A stretch of 64,000 nt of DNA from Thalassospira marina (GTDB lineage: Bacteria > Pseudomonadota > Alphaproteobacteria > Rhodospirillales > Thalassospiraceae): contig NZ_CP024199.1 of the NCBI RefSeq assembly GCF_002844375.1, forward strand, positions 942,001 through 1,006,000, given 5' to 3'. The notes beneath the pieces were generated by a model. It searched no databases. It saw nothing but the letters and a program-made list of their open reading frames with translations, and was not told the origin of the DNA. A program made the translations under genes and the position numbers. Position 1 is the stretch's first letter. Each line of letters starts with the position of its first letter. This document shows positions 17,016 to 26,453 of this stretch, in pieces.

Positions 17016-17285
17016 ATGAATCAGGCCGAAATCATGGATGTGGCCTATGACGCGGTTTGGACCCTGATCAAGGTTTCCGGGCCGGTCATGCTGATTGCGT
17101 TAGGTGTTGGTTTGATCATTGCCCTGTTTCAGGCCCTGACCCAAATCCAGGAAATGACGCTGACCTTCGTTCCGAAAATTCTGGTGATTTTCATTTCGCT
17201 GCTGGTCCTGCTGCCCTTCATGATGAGCGAGCTGATCGAATTTACCAACCGCATGGTTGACCATTTTATCGGCCTGCCCAATTAG
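17016..17285 (+). CDS. fliQ: Flagellar export gate protein FliQ
   Basis: An 89-residue protein with two membrane helices, the usual FliQ size. Motifs are GPVMLIALGVGLIIALFQALTQIQEMTLTF split over two stretches. It forms the export gate with FliP and FliR. The ATG at 17016 fits the family length; GGAGACGC upstream is the ribosome site. A weak sigma-54-like element (CGGGCGTTCGGTTGCA, 16942-16957) has a good -12 but poor -24 half and could provide a separate promoter. Confidence 0.95.
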   Translation: MNQAEIMDVAYDAVWTLIKVSGPVMLIALGVGLIIALFQALTQIQEMTLTFVPKILVIFISLLVLLPFMMSELIEFTNRMVDHFIGLPN

Positions 17286-17365
17286 CCGGGATATCCAACC
17301 GGCTTTCAATTTGCCCGGCATTTCATTTTACGGGTCTGGTGTGATCAACCCCTAACAGGCTTTAA

Positions 17366-18133
17366 ATGTCATCGCTTCAGGACCTTCTTGTTCTTGATCT
17401 TTATGTTGTCCTGATGACATTCGCCAGGGTGGGGGCGGCGTTTGCGTTCATGCCGGGTTTTGGCTCAACCATGGTGCCAACGCGGGTGCGGCTTTTGCTG
17501 GCATTGTGGATTGCGGTGGTAATTTCCCCGCTGACATCCCCGCTTATTCCCGAACAGCCCGGTGATGCACCCACGCTTTTTGTCTATCTGGCATTTGAAA
17601 TTACCATTGGCTTGTTTTTTGGCATGTTCGGGCAAATCCTGATGGCCGCGCTGCAAACGGCAGGCTCGATCATTGCCTACACATCATCCATGGCCAACGC
17701 CTTTACCAATGACCCGATTGCCGGGCAGCAAAGTGCGGTAACCGGGCGTCTGCTAACCCAGGTGGGGCTTGTTTTTCTGTTTGCCACCGGGCTTGATCAT
17801 TTGCTGATCCAGGCCATGTTTGAAACATACACCCTGTTTCCCCCCGGCGGTAAATTGCCGGTCGGCGATATGAGCGAGTTTATCTCGCATGCGATCAATG
17901 ACAGCTTTACGATCGCAATGAAAATGGCGGCACCGTTTCTGGTGATTTCGGTTGTCCTGCAGGCTGCGCTGGGCCTGCTTAACAAGCTGATGCCGCAATT
18001 ACCGGTGTTTTTTGTCGCGATGCCGGTGCAAATCGCGGTGGCTTTCTTCTTGTTCCTTGTTGTAATGCCATCCATGATGTTGGTGTTTTCAGGGTATTTT
18101 GAAAACGGGCTGGAAAACTTTACCGCCCCCTAG
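17366..18133 (+). CDS. fliR: Flagellar export gate protein FliR
   Basis: A 255-residue membrane protein with about six helices. It shows the family N-terminus (FARVGAAFAFMPGFG), LFFGMFGQILMAALQTAGSI, and LLNKLMPQLPVFFVAMPVQI. FliR completes the FliPQR gate and contacts FlhB. It lies between fliQ and flhB as in most proteobacteria. Confidence 0.95.
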   Translation: MSSLQDLLVLDLYVVLMTFARVGAAFAFMPGFGSTMVPTRVRLLLALWIAVVISPLTSPLIPEQPGDAPTLFVYLAFEITIGLFFGMFGQILMAALQTAGSIIAYTSSMANAFTNDPIAGQQSAVTGRLLTQVGLVFLFATGLDHLLIQAMFETYTLFPPGGKLPVGDMSEFISHAINDSFTIAMKMAAPFLVISVVLQAALGLLNKLMPQLPVFFVAMPVQIAVAFFLFLVVMPSMMLVFSGYFENGLENFTAP

Positions 18134-18182
18134 GTGCTATCAGGCGGGGTAATCCCGGTCTGGTCCCTTCCAGGATGTGAGC

Positions 18183-19256
18183 ATGGCCGACGACGAAGAC
18201 GACAGCCAAAAAACAGAAGACCCTTCCCAAAAAAAGCTCGATGACGCGCGAGAGAAGGGCCAGGTGCCGGTTTCCAAGGAAGTCGGCAATTTCGTGCTTC
18301 TGTTTGGTGGTGCACTGGTAATCATGATGATGGCGCCCGGCATGGCCGATGGCGTGCGGAATTACTCGTTGCAATTTATCATGCATCCCCAGGATTTCAG
18401 CTTCGACCCCGAAAGCATCCGGCTGTTATGGCAGGATATGATTATCGGGTTTTTCAAAATCCTGGGTGTGCCGTTTTTGCTGCTGGTGTTTTTTGCCGCA
18501 GCCGGGCATCTGGTGCAAAACGGGCTGGTGGTTTCTGCCGAACGGCTGAATATCGATATCACCAAGCTCAGTCCGCTCAAGGGCCTGAAAAACCTGTTTT
18601 CGATGAAAACGCTGGTCGAATTCGTCAAGAATATCATGAAGATCATTCTTGTCGGTGCGGTGCTTGCAGTGGTGATCATTCCGAAAATGAATGATATCGA
18701 ACTGTATCCCCAGCTTTCCCTGCCCGAAATACTCGATCACCTTTATCAGCTGATCATTATTCTGCTGATTGCCGCTGTGTCGCTTACAGCGGTTATTGCC
18801 GGTATGGACTTTGCCTATCAGCGCTATGAATTTAACAAAACCATGCGCATGTCCAAACAGGAACTGAAAGACGAATATAAACAGACCGAAGGCAGCCCGG
18901 AAATCAAGGCCAAGGTCCGCCAGATCCGTATGGAACGTGCCCAACGCCGCATGATGCAGAATGTGCCCAGCGCCGACGTGATTGTCACCAACCCGACGCA
19001 CTATGCTGTCGCTCTGAAATATGATGCCCTGACCATGCAGGCCCCGCGCTGTGTTGCCAAGGGGCAGGATAATGTCGCGCTGCGCATCCGCGAGGTGGCA
19101 AAGGAAAACAATGTCACCGTGCTGGAAAACCCGCCGGTGGCCCGCGCGCTTTATGCTTCGGTCGAGATCGATCAGGAAATTCCGCCCGAACATTACAAGG
19201 CCGTTGCCGAAATCATCTCCTACGTCTTCCGGGTGCGGGGCAAAAAATTCAACTAG
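18183..19256 (+). CDS. flhB: Flagellar export switch protein FlhB
   Basis: A 357-residue protein: cytoplasmic N-terminus (SQKTEDPSQKKLDDAREKGQ), four membrane helices and a C-domain with the autocleavage site NPTH (VIVTNPTHYAVALKY). FlhB sets substrate specificity of the export apparatus. Start placed at ATG 18183, seven bases after CAGGA; a GTG two codons earlier is possible. Its C-domain is partly duplicated by flhX at 14290-14718. Confidence 0.95.
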   Translation: MADDEDDSQKTEDPSQKKLDDAREKGQVPVSKEVGNFVLLFGGALVIMMMAPGMADGVRNYSLQFIMHPQDFSFDPESIRLLWQDMIIGFFKILGVPFLLLVFFAAAGHLVQNGLVVSAERLNIDITKLSPLKGLKNLFSMKTLVEFVKNIMKIILVGAVLAVVIIPKMNDIELYPQLSLPEILDHLYQLIIILLIAAVSLTAVIAGMDFAYQRYEFNKTMRMSKQELKDEYKQTEGSPEIKAKVRQIRMERAQRRMMQNVPSADVIVTNPTHYAVALKYDALTMQAPRCVAKGQDNVALRIREVAKENNVTVLENPPVARALYASVEIDQEIPPEHYKAVAEIISYVFRVRGKKFN

Positions 19257-19695
19257 GTCGGCGTGGCCCCCATCGCGGCCTATTCTTGCGTCCGATCATG
19301 CATATCCTGTTTGCTGTTATGCCTGATGGTAAATCGGATGGCACCTTTATGTGCACCTTGTCAAACGGCGGCGGGGCCTTCCCGAATGTTACAGTGATCT
19401 AAAATCATGCGATCACAATGGCCTAATGCCATTGGCAAGGGGGCGGTGGGGTGGTAATCTCTGGCGCTTATCCTGCCGCCTGTGCATTATTTCATGGCGT
19501 GAAGCTGTGCTATTTCTGTTTCACCCATGTTGAAAACCATCCCGGGGATATAAATATACCCACCGCATTGTATAGGTTATGCTATACCGAAATCCGCCTG
19601 TTACAGTCGCCATTGCGCAATCAAATAACAAAATGGTGCTGTTCGTTTAACAGTTTACACCACCTTGCCGGGGTGGAACGTTCGGGAATGTCTGT
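19257..19695. other. Non-coding gap flhB to chemoreceptor
   Basis: About 440 bases without a supported gene. Small dyads are visible (GTGATCT/GATCAC near 19394 and AATGGC/GCCATT near 19421). The three short frames here have no ribosome site or family match. It probably holds the promoter of the chemoreceptor gene. Confidence 0.45.
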
Positions 19696-21708
19696 ATGAA
19701 GCTTCGTCTCTCAGGGCAGATCGCGCTGTCCAACGCCATCATCGTTGTGATGCTTGTCGCGGTCGCTGTCGGTATCGGGTTTGTTGACCTGGATGCACGA
19801 CGTACCACTTCGGAAGCCGTCGAAGTTGCTTCTGTTACCACAAATGATATCCCCGTTCTGATCCATAGCATTTCCGATGCACGCTATAATGTCATCCAGG
19901 TGCAGCAATGGCTGTCCGACATTTCGGCGACCCGCGGGCAGGATGGCCTTGATGACGGTTTTGATATGGCCGAAGAGGCCGCCCAAGCCCTTAAAAAGGA
20001 CCTGGACGAAGCGCGTGCAATCGCCACGCGCCTGAACCAGCAAAAAATCGTCGATGCCCTTTCCGCGGTCGAAGCCGCCTTTCCGTCCTATTACGCGCAG
20101 GGCAAGGAAATGGCGAAGGCCTATATTGCTGGCGGGTCCGAACAGGGCAACAAGATTATGGGCAGTTTCGACGCCGAGGCCGAGAAAATGTCCGAAGCCC
20201 TGGTCGCCATGGTTCGCGAAACCCAGGCTTTCAGTTCCAGCACCGAAGACCACCTTGCCAACAAGCTGACCGAACTTGATGCCAGCATCACCAAGGTTTT
20301 TTATCTGACCACCGGTGTCACGATTGCCGCTGTTGTTGTTTGCGGGCTGATCGCCCTTTTCATGCATCGCCGTATCGGTGTGCCGTTAACGGGCATGGTT
20401 GGTAATTTGCGCAAACTTTCCGAAGGCAATTACGAAGTTGTCGTACCGCAAACCGACCGCACCGATGAAATTGGCGATCTTGGCCGTGTGCTGGAAGTTT
20501 TCCGCGAAACCGGCCTGCAGGCTGACCGGATGCGCAAGCAGCAGGAACAGGAACGCCTGAACGCCGAAAAGAACCGCCGCGATGCCCTGCTTGCCATGGC
20601 GGAAAAGGTTGAAACCGAAACCGGCCGCGTGGTTGAAACCATTTCCCAGCAATCGGGCAATCTGGCATCGGCGGCAAGCCGTATGTCCAAATCGGCCGAT
20701 ACGGTGCAGGCAAATGCGCAGTCGGTGTCATCGGCGTCCCATCAGGCACTTGCCACGGTCGAAGCCGTTGCCGGTGCGGGCGAGGAACTGAACTCGTCGC
20801 TGGTTGAAATCAACACCCAGATCGATCACGCCAACCGCATCAGCGCCGAGGCCGTTTCGGCCAGTAACGAAACCGAAAGCACCATTGCACGGCTGTCCGA
20901 AACCGTTAACGGCATCAGCGAAGTGGTCGAACTGATTTCCGGCATTGCCGCGCAGACCAACCTTCTGGCCCTGAACGCCACGATCGAAGCTGCACGCGCA
21001 GGCGAAGCCGGCAAGGGTTTTGCCGTCGTGGCCCAGGAGGTGAAAAATCTGGCAACGCAAACCGGCCGTTCGACCGACGAAATCACCCGTCAGATCGGTG
21101 AAATTCAGGCCGTAACCGAAACCGCTGTTCATGCAGTTGCCCAGATCGCCGAGAAAATTCGCGATATCGATATGATCTCGACCGCGATTGCCGCCGCCGT
21201 TGAAGAACAAAGTGCCGCCACCAGCGAAATCGCCCGCAACGTCAATGACAGTGCTGCTGCGTCCCGTGAAGTGTCTGGCCGTATTGGCGAGGTATCGGAC
21301 GAAGCCGCCATTACCGGCGATCTTGCTGCCGAAGTCGGCCAGTTGTCCGATCAGGTGGCCCATGCCGTGCGCGATCTGCGCAAGGTTCTGGTCGATGTTG
21401 TCCGTACCTCGACCAGCGATGTGGACCGCCGGGGTGCCCCGCGCGCGCAGGTATCGATCAAAACCCGCGCCAAGGTGCATGGAAACAGCTTTGACGCCGA
21501 AATCCTCAATATTTCCGAAGGCGGCGCGCTGATCAAATCGGCCAGCAAACTTGCTCAGGGCATGATGATCGAACTAGAAGTCCCCGCCATTGCCGGTGCG
21601 TTGTCGGGCCGTGTTTGCGCGGTCAATGATGGTGAAGCCAGCATCGAATTCAATATTGGTGAATCCGTACGTGCCACCCTGCAAAAGTTCGTCTCGCGCC
21701 ATCTCTAG
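19696..21708 (+). CDS. Methyl-accepting chemotaxis protein with C-terminal PilZ domain
   Basis: A 670-residue receptor. Membrane helix 1 (about 7-28), a periplasmic four-helix-type sensor, membrane helix 2 (about 198-220), HAMP (to about 275), then the signalling domain with the hairpin EQTNLLALNATIEAARAGEAGKGF in its AQTNLLALNATIEAARAGEA form. Residues from about 575 form a PilZ domain with both c-di-GMP motifs: RRGAPR (RxxxR) and NISEGG (NxSxxG). It should join chemotaxis output to c-di-GMP, as in Azospirillum Tlp1. It is followed by a strong terminator. Confidence 0.92.
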   Translation: MKLRLSGQIALSNAIIVVMLVAVAVGIGFVDLDARRTTSEAVEVASVTTNDIPVLIHSISDARYNVIQVQQWLSDISATRGQDGLDDGFDMAEEAAQALKKDLDEARAIATRLNQQKIVDALSAVEAAFPSYYAQGKEMAKAYIAGGSEQGNKIMGSFDAEAEKMSEALVAMVRETQAFSSSTEDHLANKLTELDASITKVFYLTTGVTIAAVVVCGLIALFMHRRIGVPLTGMVGNLRKLSEGNYEVVVPQTDRTDEIGDLGRVLEVFRETGLQADRMRKQQEQERLNAEKNRRDALLAMAEKVETETGRVVETISQQSGNLASAASRMSKSADTVQANAQSVSSASHQALATVEAVAGAGEELNSSLVEINTQIDHANRISAEAVSASNETESTIARLSETVNGISEVVELISGIAAQTNLLALNATIEAARAGEAGKGFAVVAQEVKNLATQTGRSTDEITRQIGEIQAVTETAVHAVAQIAEKIRDIDMISTAIAAAVEEQSAATSEIARNVNDSAAASREVSGRIGEVSDEAAITGDLAAEVGQLSDQVAHAVRDLRKVLVDVVRTSTSDVDRRGAPRAQVSIKTRAKVHGNSFDAEILNISEGGALIKSASKLAQGMMIELEVPAIAGALSGRVCAVNDGEASIEFNIGESVRATLQKFVSRHL

Positions 21709-22064
21709 GCGTTTGTGCGCAGGCAGGTGCCGGGCTTGTTTGTCACAACCCGGTGACTCGTAAATCTGATTCGAAAGGGCCGCGGGATCATGACCGTGGC
21801 CCTTTTGGCATTTAAGGGGCTGTTTGCCTTTGGGTATGCATCTTGTCTGTTTCCCCAACCCTTAAGGGGGAATGTGCATTTTTTGTGCTGTGTCGCGCAC
21901 GAAATCGCGTTTTTTGCGTTTCATGCCATGACGATGCCGTGTTTGCATCGTTCGATGGGACCGCCCCGGGGGAACTACCGGAAAACTTGCTGGTAGCCAG
22001 TGGGCGCAATTGCAGCTAAAACTATAGGCTGTCGTAATAAGCTGTTGGTAATAAAGGCGGTGAC
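21709..22064. other. Gap before cckA
   Basis: About 355 bases with the receptor terminator, then a T-rich stretch with TTAA at 21811 and 21863 but no TTAA-N7-TTAA pair typical of CtrA. No gene is supported. Confidence 0.4.
21774..21806 (+). terminator. Terminator after the PilZ chemoreceptor
   Basis: AAAGGGCCGCGG (21774-21785) pairs with CCGTGGCCCTTT (21794-21805, one G-U) around a short loop, followed by a T. Confidence 0.75.
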
Positions 22065-24785
22065 GTGCTGTTACGGGGGTTAATCCTTGCAGTAAGTGTG
22101 GCGTTTGTCGGGTTCATCTATGTCATGATGCAGGTCATGGCAAAGGCGGGCATCGACCCACGCATGATGTGGATCATTGGGTCAATGGTAACCGGTGTTG
22201 CCATTCTGGCCGTTGCTGCCCTGTCGATCACGGCGCGCCGTAAAACCGGCGAACGCGATCTGGCACCGCTGGTTTCGGGTTTTTCCGCATCCGATATTGG
22301 TATCGCGCTGATTGATGCCTATGGCCGCACCCTTTATGCCAACCCGTCTTTTTCACGCAAACTGGGCATTGAACCGGGCGAAGATATGCTTGCCGCCCTC
22401 GAAGCCCGCCTTGGCTTTCTTGATCTTGATACATCCGATCTGACCGACCTTCGCGCACGCGCCATGCGCGGCGAAGCCGGCGAGATTTATCTCGATCTCG
22501 CATCTGATGGCTCGGTCGCCAGTGCTGATGGTCATGGTGACGGAAATGGTGATGATGATGACATTTCCAAAACCGGCCATACCGCAATTGACCCGGACGC
22601 CGAGGCTGCCGCCGTTGCCTCCTATCTTGTGTCGCGCAATGCGGGCGAGGGGGCGGATGGCACAAATGACGCAGGCCACAGCGCAACATTAACCCCTGCC
22701 ACCGCCGCCCTTGCCGCATCACGCACTCTGCGCCTTGCCGTAACCCCGGCTGATGCGCGGCGCGGGCAAATGCTTTGGACGGTTGATGGTGTTGATGCAG
22801 CCAGTCGCACCGCCATGGTGGTCGAACAGGGCCGCCAGCTTGCCCTGCAGGATGCCAGCAATGTTGCTGCCAGCCTGTCACCCGACGTTCCCGACCATAT
22901 TGGCGGCATTGCCTCGCATCTGCCTGCGGGTACACGTGGCTTTGAACATGCCGATCTGATGATCGAACGTTTGCCGGTCGGTGTCTTTGGCCTGGATGAA
23001 GACGGGCGTATTCTTTACGTCAATCAGCGCCTGGCAACGTGGCTGGGCGGCAGCACCGAAGATTACGCCAGTGGCACGGTAGAGCTTGCCGATCTGATGG
23101 TGGGTGACGGCATGAACGGCGAAGTGCGCCTAAAGGTGCGCGGGGGCGAGCCGATCAAGTGCTTTATCACCCATTCCATCAACGCCCCAAATACAGGGCC
23201 GATTCGCAGCCAGGCCGTTGTCTTCCCCGACCCGATGCCTGCCCATGAATGGGAACATGCCCTGGCCGAAACCGAACGCCGGGTGCGCTGGTTCTTTGAT
23301 GACAGCCCGCTTTCCATTGTTCTGGCCGATATGAGCGGCACAGTCACCGATGCCAATCGCGCCTTTATCGAAACAGCAGGGCAGCGTCGCGAACGGGTAA
23401 TTGGCCGTTCCATTCTGGAACTGATCCTGCCCGAAGACCGCGACGATGTGGCGCGTTACCTTTCCAAGGCCGTTATGGGCATGGGCAAGGGCGGCCAGAT
23501 CGAGGCACGCCTGCAGGGTTCACGCGGGGTAGCGGCGCATATTTACCTGCAACGTGTTGCGGGCCGTTCAGGCGAAAGCGGCGCGCTGCTGCTGAATTTC
23601 CTTGATACGACCGAGCAGAAAAACCTTGAAGAACAGTTCGCGCAATCCCAGAAAATGCAGGCCGTTGGCCAGCTTGCAGGCGGTGTTGCGCATGACTTCA
23701 ACAACCTTCTGACCGCGATGATCGGCTTCTGCGACCTGCTTCTGTCGCGTCATGGGCCGGGCGACCCCAGCTTCGCCGATATCATGCAGATCAAGCAGAA
23801 TGCCAATCGCGCCGCCAATCTGGTCCGGCAGCTTCTGGCATTTTCGCGCCGGCAGACATTGCAGCCCAAGGTCATCAATATCACCGATGCCCTGGCTGAA
23901 ATGTCCAACCTGCTGCGCCGCCTGATTGGCGAGAAAATCGACCTTAAAGTGGCGCATGGCCGTGATATTGGCCTGGTCAAGGTTGATCCGGGCCAGCTTG
24001 ACCAGGTGATTATCAATCTGGTGGTCAATGCGCGTGATGCCATGTCGGGCGATGGCGGGACACTGGCGATCAAAACCGGTAATGAAATTGTTGATGAAAC
24101 CAAACATGCCGGTACCGAAATTATCCCGGCGGGCGATTATGTCCGGATCGAAGTACGCGATACCGGCATTGGCATCCCCAAGGATAACCTGACCCGCATT
24201 TTTGAACCCTTCTTCTCGACCAAGCAGCGCGGTGAAGGCACCGGCCTTGGCCTTTCAACCGTTTATGGCATCGTCAAACAGACGGGCGGTTTCATCTCGG
24301 TCGATAGTGAAATGGGCGTTGGCACCACTTTCACCATCTATCTGCCGCGTTATGAAATCACCGCCGAAGAACTGGCCGCCAGCCAGGCCGTTGCCGAAGA
24401 AACCCCGTCGCGCGATCTGACCGGCAGTGGTGCTATTCTGCTGGTCGAGGATGAAGATGCGGTGCGCACCTTTGGGGCCCGCGCGCTGCGTGGCAAGGGC
24501 TATGATGTGCTTGAAGCCAGCAATGGCGAAAACGCGCTGGAAGTGCTGGAAAAAACCGACAAGACAATTGATCTGGTAATTTCGGATGTTGTCATGCCGG
24601 GTATGGACGGGCCAACCCTGATCCGCCAGCTGCGCGAAGAACGGCCCGATTTGAAGGTAATTTTCATTTCCGGTTACGCAGAAGATACCTATCGCGATGA
24701 ACTGGACGAAGAAAACGGCGTCCATTTCCTGCCCAAACCCTTTTCGCTCAAGGAACTGGCGACCAAGGTCAAGGAAGTCCTCTGA
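22065..24785 (+). CDS. cckA: Cell-cycle hybrid histidine kinase CckA
   Basis: A 906-residue kinase starting at GTG after AAAGGCGG. Two N-terminal membrane helices (about 1-22 and 33-52) are followed by PAS-like segments (about 65-150, 300-370, 400-520), a HisKA domain with phospho-acceptor His543 (GGVAHDFNN), an ATPase domain (NLVVNARDAM, GIGIPKDN, GTGLGLSTVYG) and a C-terminal receiver with Asp841 (ISDVVMPGMDG). CckA controls CtrA phosphorylation through ChpT, and in many alphaproteobacteria governs motility genes. The acidic, His/Gly-rich insert at about 145-205 is unusual. No clear terminator follows; see the cckA-like fragment at 31708-31770. Confidence 0.93.
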   Translation: MLLRGLILAVSVAFVGFIYVMMQVMAKAGIDPRMMWIIGSMVTGVAILAVAALSITARRKTGERDLAPLVSGFSASDIGIALIDAYGRTLYANPSFSRKLGIEPGEDMLAALEARLGFLDLDTSDLTDLRARAMRGEAGEIYLDLASDGSVASADGHGDGNGDDDDISKTGHTAIDPDAEAAAVASYLVSRNAGEGADGTNDAGHSATLTPATAALAASRTLRLAVTPADARRGQMLWTVDGVDAASRTAMVVEQGRQLALQDASNVAASLSPDVPDHIGGIASHLPAGTRGFEHADLMIERLPVGVFGLDEDGRILYVNQRLATWLGGSTEDYASGTVELADLMVGDGMNGEVRLKVRGGEPIKCFITHSINAPNTGPIRSQAVVFPDPMPAHEWEHALAETERRVRWFFDDSPLSIVLADMSGTVTDANRAFIETAGQRRERVIGRSILELILPEDRDDVARYLSKAVMGMGKGGQIEARLQGSRGVAAHIYLQRVAGRSGESGALLLNFLDTTEQKNLEEQFAQSQKMQAVGQLAGGVAHDFNNLLTAMIGFCDLLLSRHGPGDPSFADIMQIKQNANRAANLVRQLLAFSRRQTLQPKVINITDALAEMSNLLRRLIGEKIDLKVAHGRDIGLVKVDPGQLDQVIINLVVNARDAMSGDGGTLAIKTGNEIVDETKHAGTEIIPAGDYVRIEVRDTGIGIPKDNLTRIFEPFFSTKQRGEGTGLGLSTVYGIVKQTGGFISVDSEMGVGTTFTIYLPRYEITAEELAASQAVAEETPSRDLTGSGAILLVEDEDAVRTFGARALRGKGYDVLEASNGENALEVLEKTDKTIDLVISDVVMPGMDGPTLIRQLREERPDLKVIFISGYAEDTYRDELDEENGVHFLPKPFSLKELATKVKEVL

Positions 24786-24893
24786 ACGCAGGAAACGTGC
24801 AGGAGCAGTAAGCCTCTGCCTAGGAGCTTCGTGATCTTTTGGTTGTTCCCCTGCCAGGAATCCGTGTCACGGCCATAAGGTTTGATATCGCAT

Positions 24894-26291
24894 TCAGGTG
24901 GGTGATTGCCGGGGCAATTCACGTTCGATAAAGTTAATGAACCTTGGATCATCAATATAGGCGACGTTCAGGCGCAGATGCCCCTGGTCTTCTGTCGCAC
25001 GGTTGATTTCAAATACCGATCCGGGCGCAAGAAAAATGCTTTCCCGCGCGGCGCGCCGGGTTAGTTCGATATCATCAACGCCGTCTGGCAGGGTTACCCA
25101 CATATAATAGCCATCTGTTTCTTCCAGCCAGGGGCGCAAACCGATCTTGCGTAACGTGCGAACGGCAGCAAGATGTGCATTCTTGATCCGCCCGTTTAAC
25201 CGTTTCAAATGATGCCGGTAATGTCCGTCATTCAGAACAGTGTGGACAATGCGTTCCACGTAACCCGATGAATTGACGATGGTTAACATCTTCATCTTGG
25301 TAAGATTGCCGATGACTTCGGGTGAGGCCGCAACATAGCCAACACGCAAGCTGGCCGACAGAATTTTGGCAAAGGTGCCTACATAGATAACGCGGCGCAA
25401 CTGGTCGAGTGCCGCAAGGCGAGGCGCGGTTGGCGGCATAAGATCACCGAATGCATCATCCTCGACCACCATGAAATCCAGTCTTTCGGCAATCCTGAGA
25501 ATTTCATGGGCACGCCCAAGTGTCAGGGATGCTCCGGTCGGGTTATGTGCCAGCGACTGTGTGAAAAAAAACCGTGCGCCGGTCGCCTGGGCCTTTTGGG
25601 TCAGGTCTTGCGGGTCTGGCCCGTCGGGTTCGCGTCGGACACCTTCCATCCTGACGCCAGCCAGTTTCAACTTGGCAAATAGCGGATAATACCCCGGACT
25701 ATCGGTCAAAACGGTATCACCGGGGCGCAAATATTGACGAATGATCAGGTCAAAGGCGTGGTTGGCACCAAGTGTCAAAAGAACGTTTTCAGGCCGAACC
25801 GCAATCGAGCGTTCGTCAAGCATGCGTGAAAGTGTTTCGCGCAGCGGCATGAAACCGATCGGGCTTTCATAGGCATGTTCAAACAGGCCGCGATGGCCGC
25901 TGGCAATATTGCGCAGGTGACTTTTTAAAACAGAGCCTTCAACCCATTCCGCAGGGGGGCGTCCGTCGCCCAGGCGTGTGGTAAAGCTGTGTTCCAGCTG
26001 TTCGTGCAAAAGGGTGGCGATATCAACCGCTTCTGCCTGTCGTGCGGTGATGGGGTCCGTGGGTTGCGGTCGAACTCCCATAACATAATGGCCCGCCCCG
26101 TGCCGTGGCTCGACATAGCCCCGCGCGATCAGCCGGTCATATGCCTCGACAACCGTATTTTTGGAAACGCCATAGGCATTTGCCGCCGCCCGCAACGAAC
26201 GCAGCCTTGTGCCCTTGGCCAGCACACCTTCATCAATCGAAAGCGCAATCCGTGCCGCAATTTGTTCGGCTTTGCTTTCCTTTTCGGGCAC
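24894..26291 (-). CDS. MocR-type regulator (GntR HTH plus aminotransferase fold)
   Basis: A 465-residue protein: winged-helix GntR domain (about 1-75; LRAAANAYGVSKNTVVEAYDRL) joined to a type I aminotransferase-like domain with NPTG-like (AHNPTGASL), VVEDDAFGD and the PLP-lysine region (VGTFAKILSASLRVGYV). MocR proteins sense small ligands through PLP chemistry and activate or repress neighbouring genes. It is divergent from the HMG-CoA reductase gene, with paired GGTACA elements between, so it probably controls the mevalonate cassette. Confidence 0.9.
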   Translation of the reverse strand: MPEKESKAEQIAARIALSIDEGVLAKGTRLRSLRAAANAYGVSKNTVVEAYDRLIARGYVEPRHGAGHYVMGVRPQPTDPITARQAEAVDIATLLHEQLEHSFTTRLGDGRPPAEWVEGSVLKSHLRNIASGHRGLFEHAYESPIGFMPLRETLSRMLDERSIAVRPENVLLTLGANHAFDLIIRQYLRPGDTVLTDSPGYYPLFAKLKLAGVRMEGVRREPDGPDPQDLTQKAQATGARFFFTQSLAHNPTGASLTLGRAHEILRIAERLDFMVVEDDAFGDLMPPTAPRLAALDQLRRVIYVGTFAKILSASLRVGYVAASPEVIGNLTKMKMLTIVNSSGYVERIVHTVLNDGHYRHHLKRLNGRIKNAHLAAVRTLRKIGLRPWLEETDGYYMWVTLPDGVDDIELTRRAARESIFLAPGSVFEINRATEDQGHLRLNVAYIDDPRFINFIERELPRQSPT

Positions 26292-26322
26292 GGCACCCCT
26301 CCGACTGTTCCTTAAATTTGAA

Positions 26323-26374
26323 TGGTACAGTTAATTTTCCATGGGCCAAACTGTACCTTGTTGAGATGGTACAA
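26323..26374. promoter_or_regulatory. Probable MocR operator, three GGTACA elements
   Basis: TGGTACAGTT (26323-26332), its inverted copy AACTGTACC (26349-26357) and a direct copy TGGTACAA (26367-26374) lie between the divergent regulator and HMG-CoA reductase genes. The two direct copies are 44 bases apart, about four helical turns. MocR regulators commonly bind such repeats. Confidence 0.6.
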
Positions 26375-26453
26375 TATATTTAGATTAAAGAAAAGTCGGC
26401 AGGCGCAGGAATGAAAAAGCGCCCGCCCGAAAATCAACATGGGAGGATCTAAG

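Noticed and set aside
19339..19355. TGGCACCTTTATGTGCA as a sigma-54 promoter for the PilZ chemoreceptor
   Set aside because: The distance between GG and GC is one base too long, and it lies about 350 bases before the gene.
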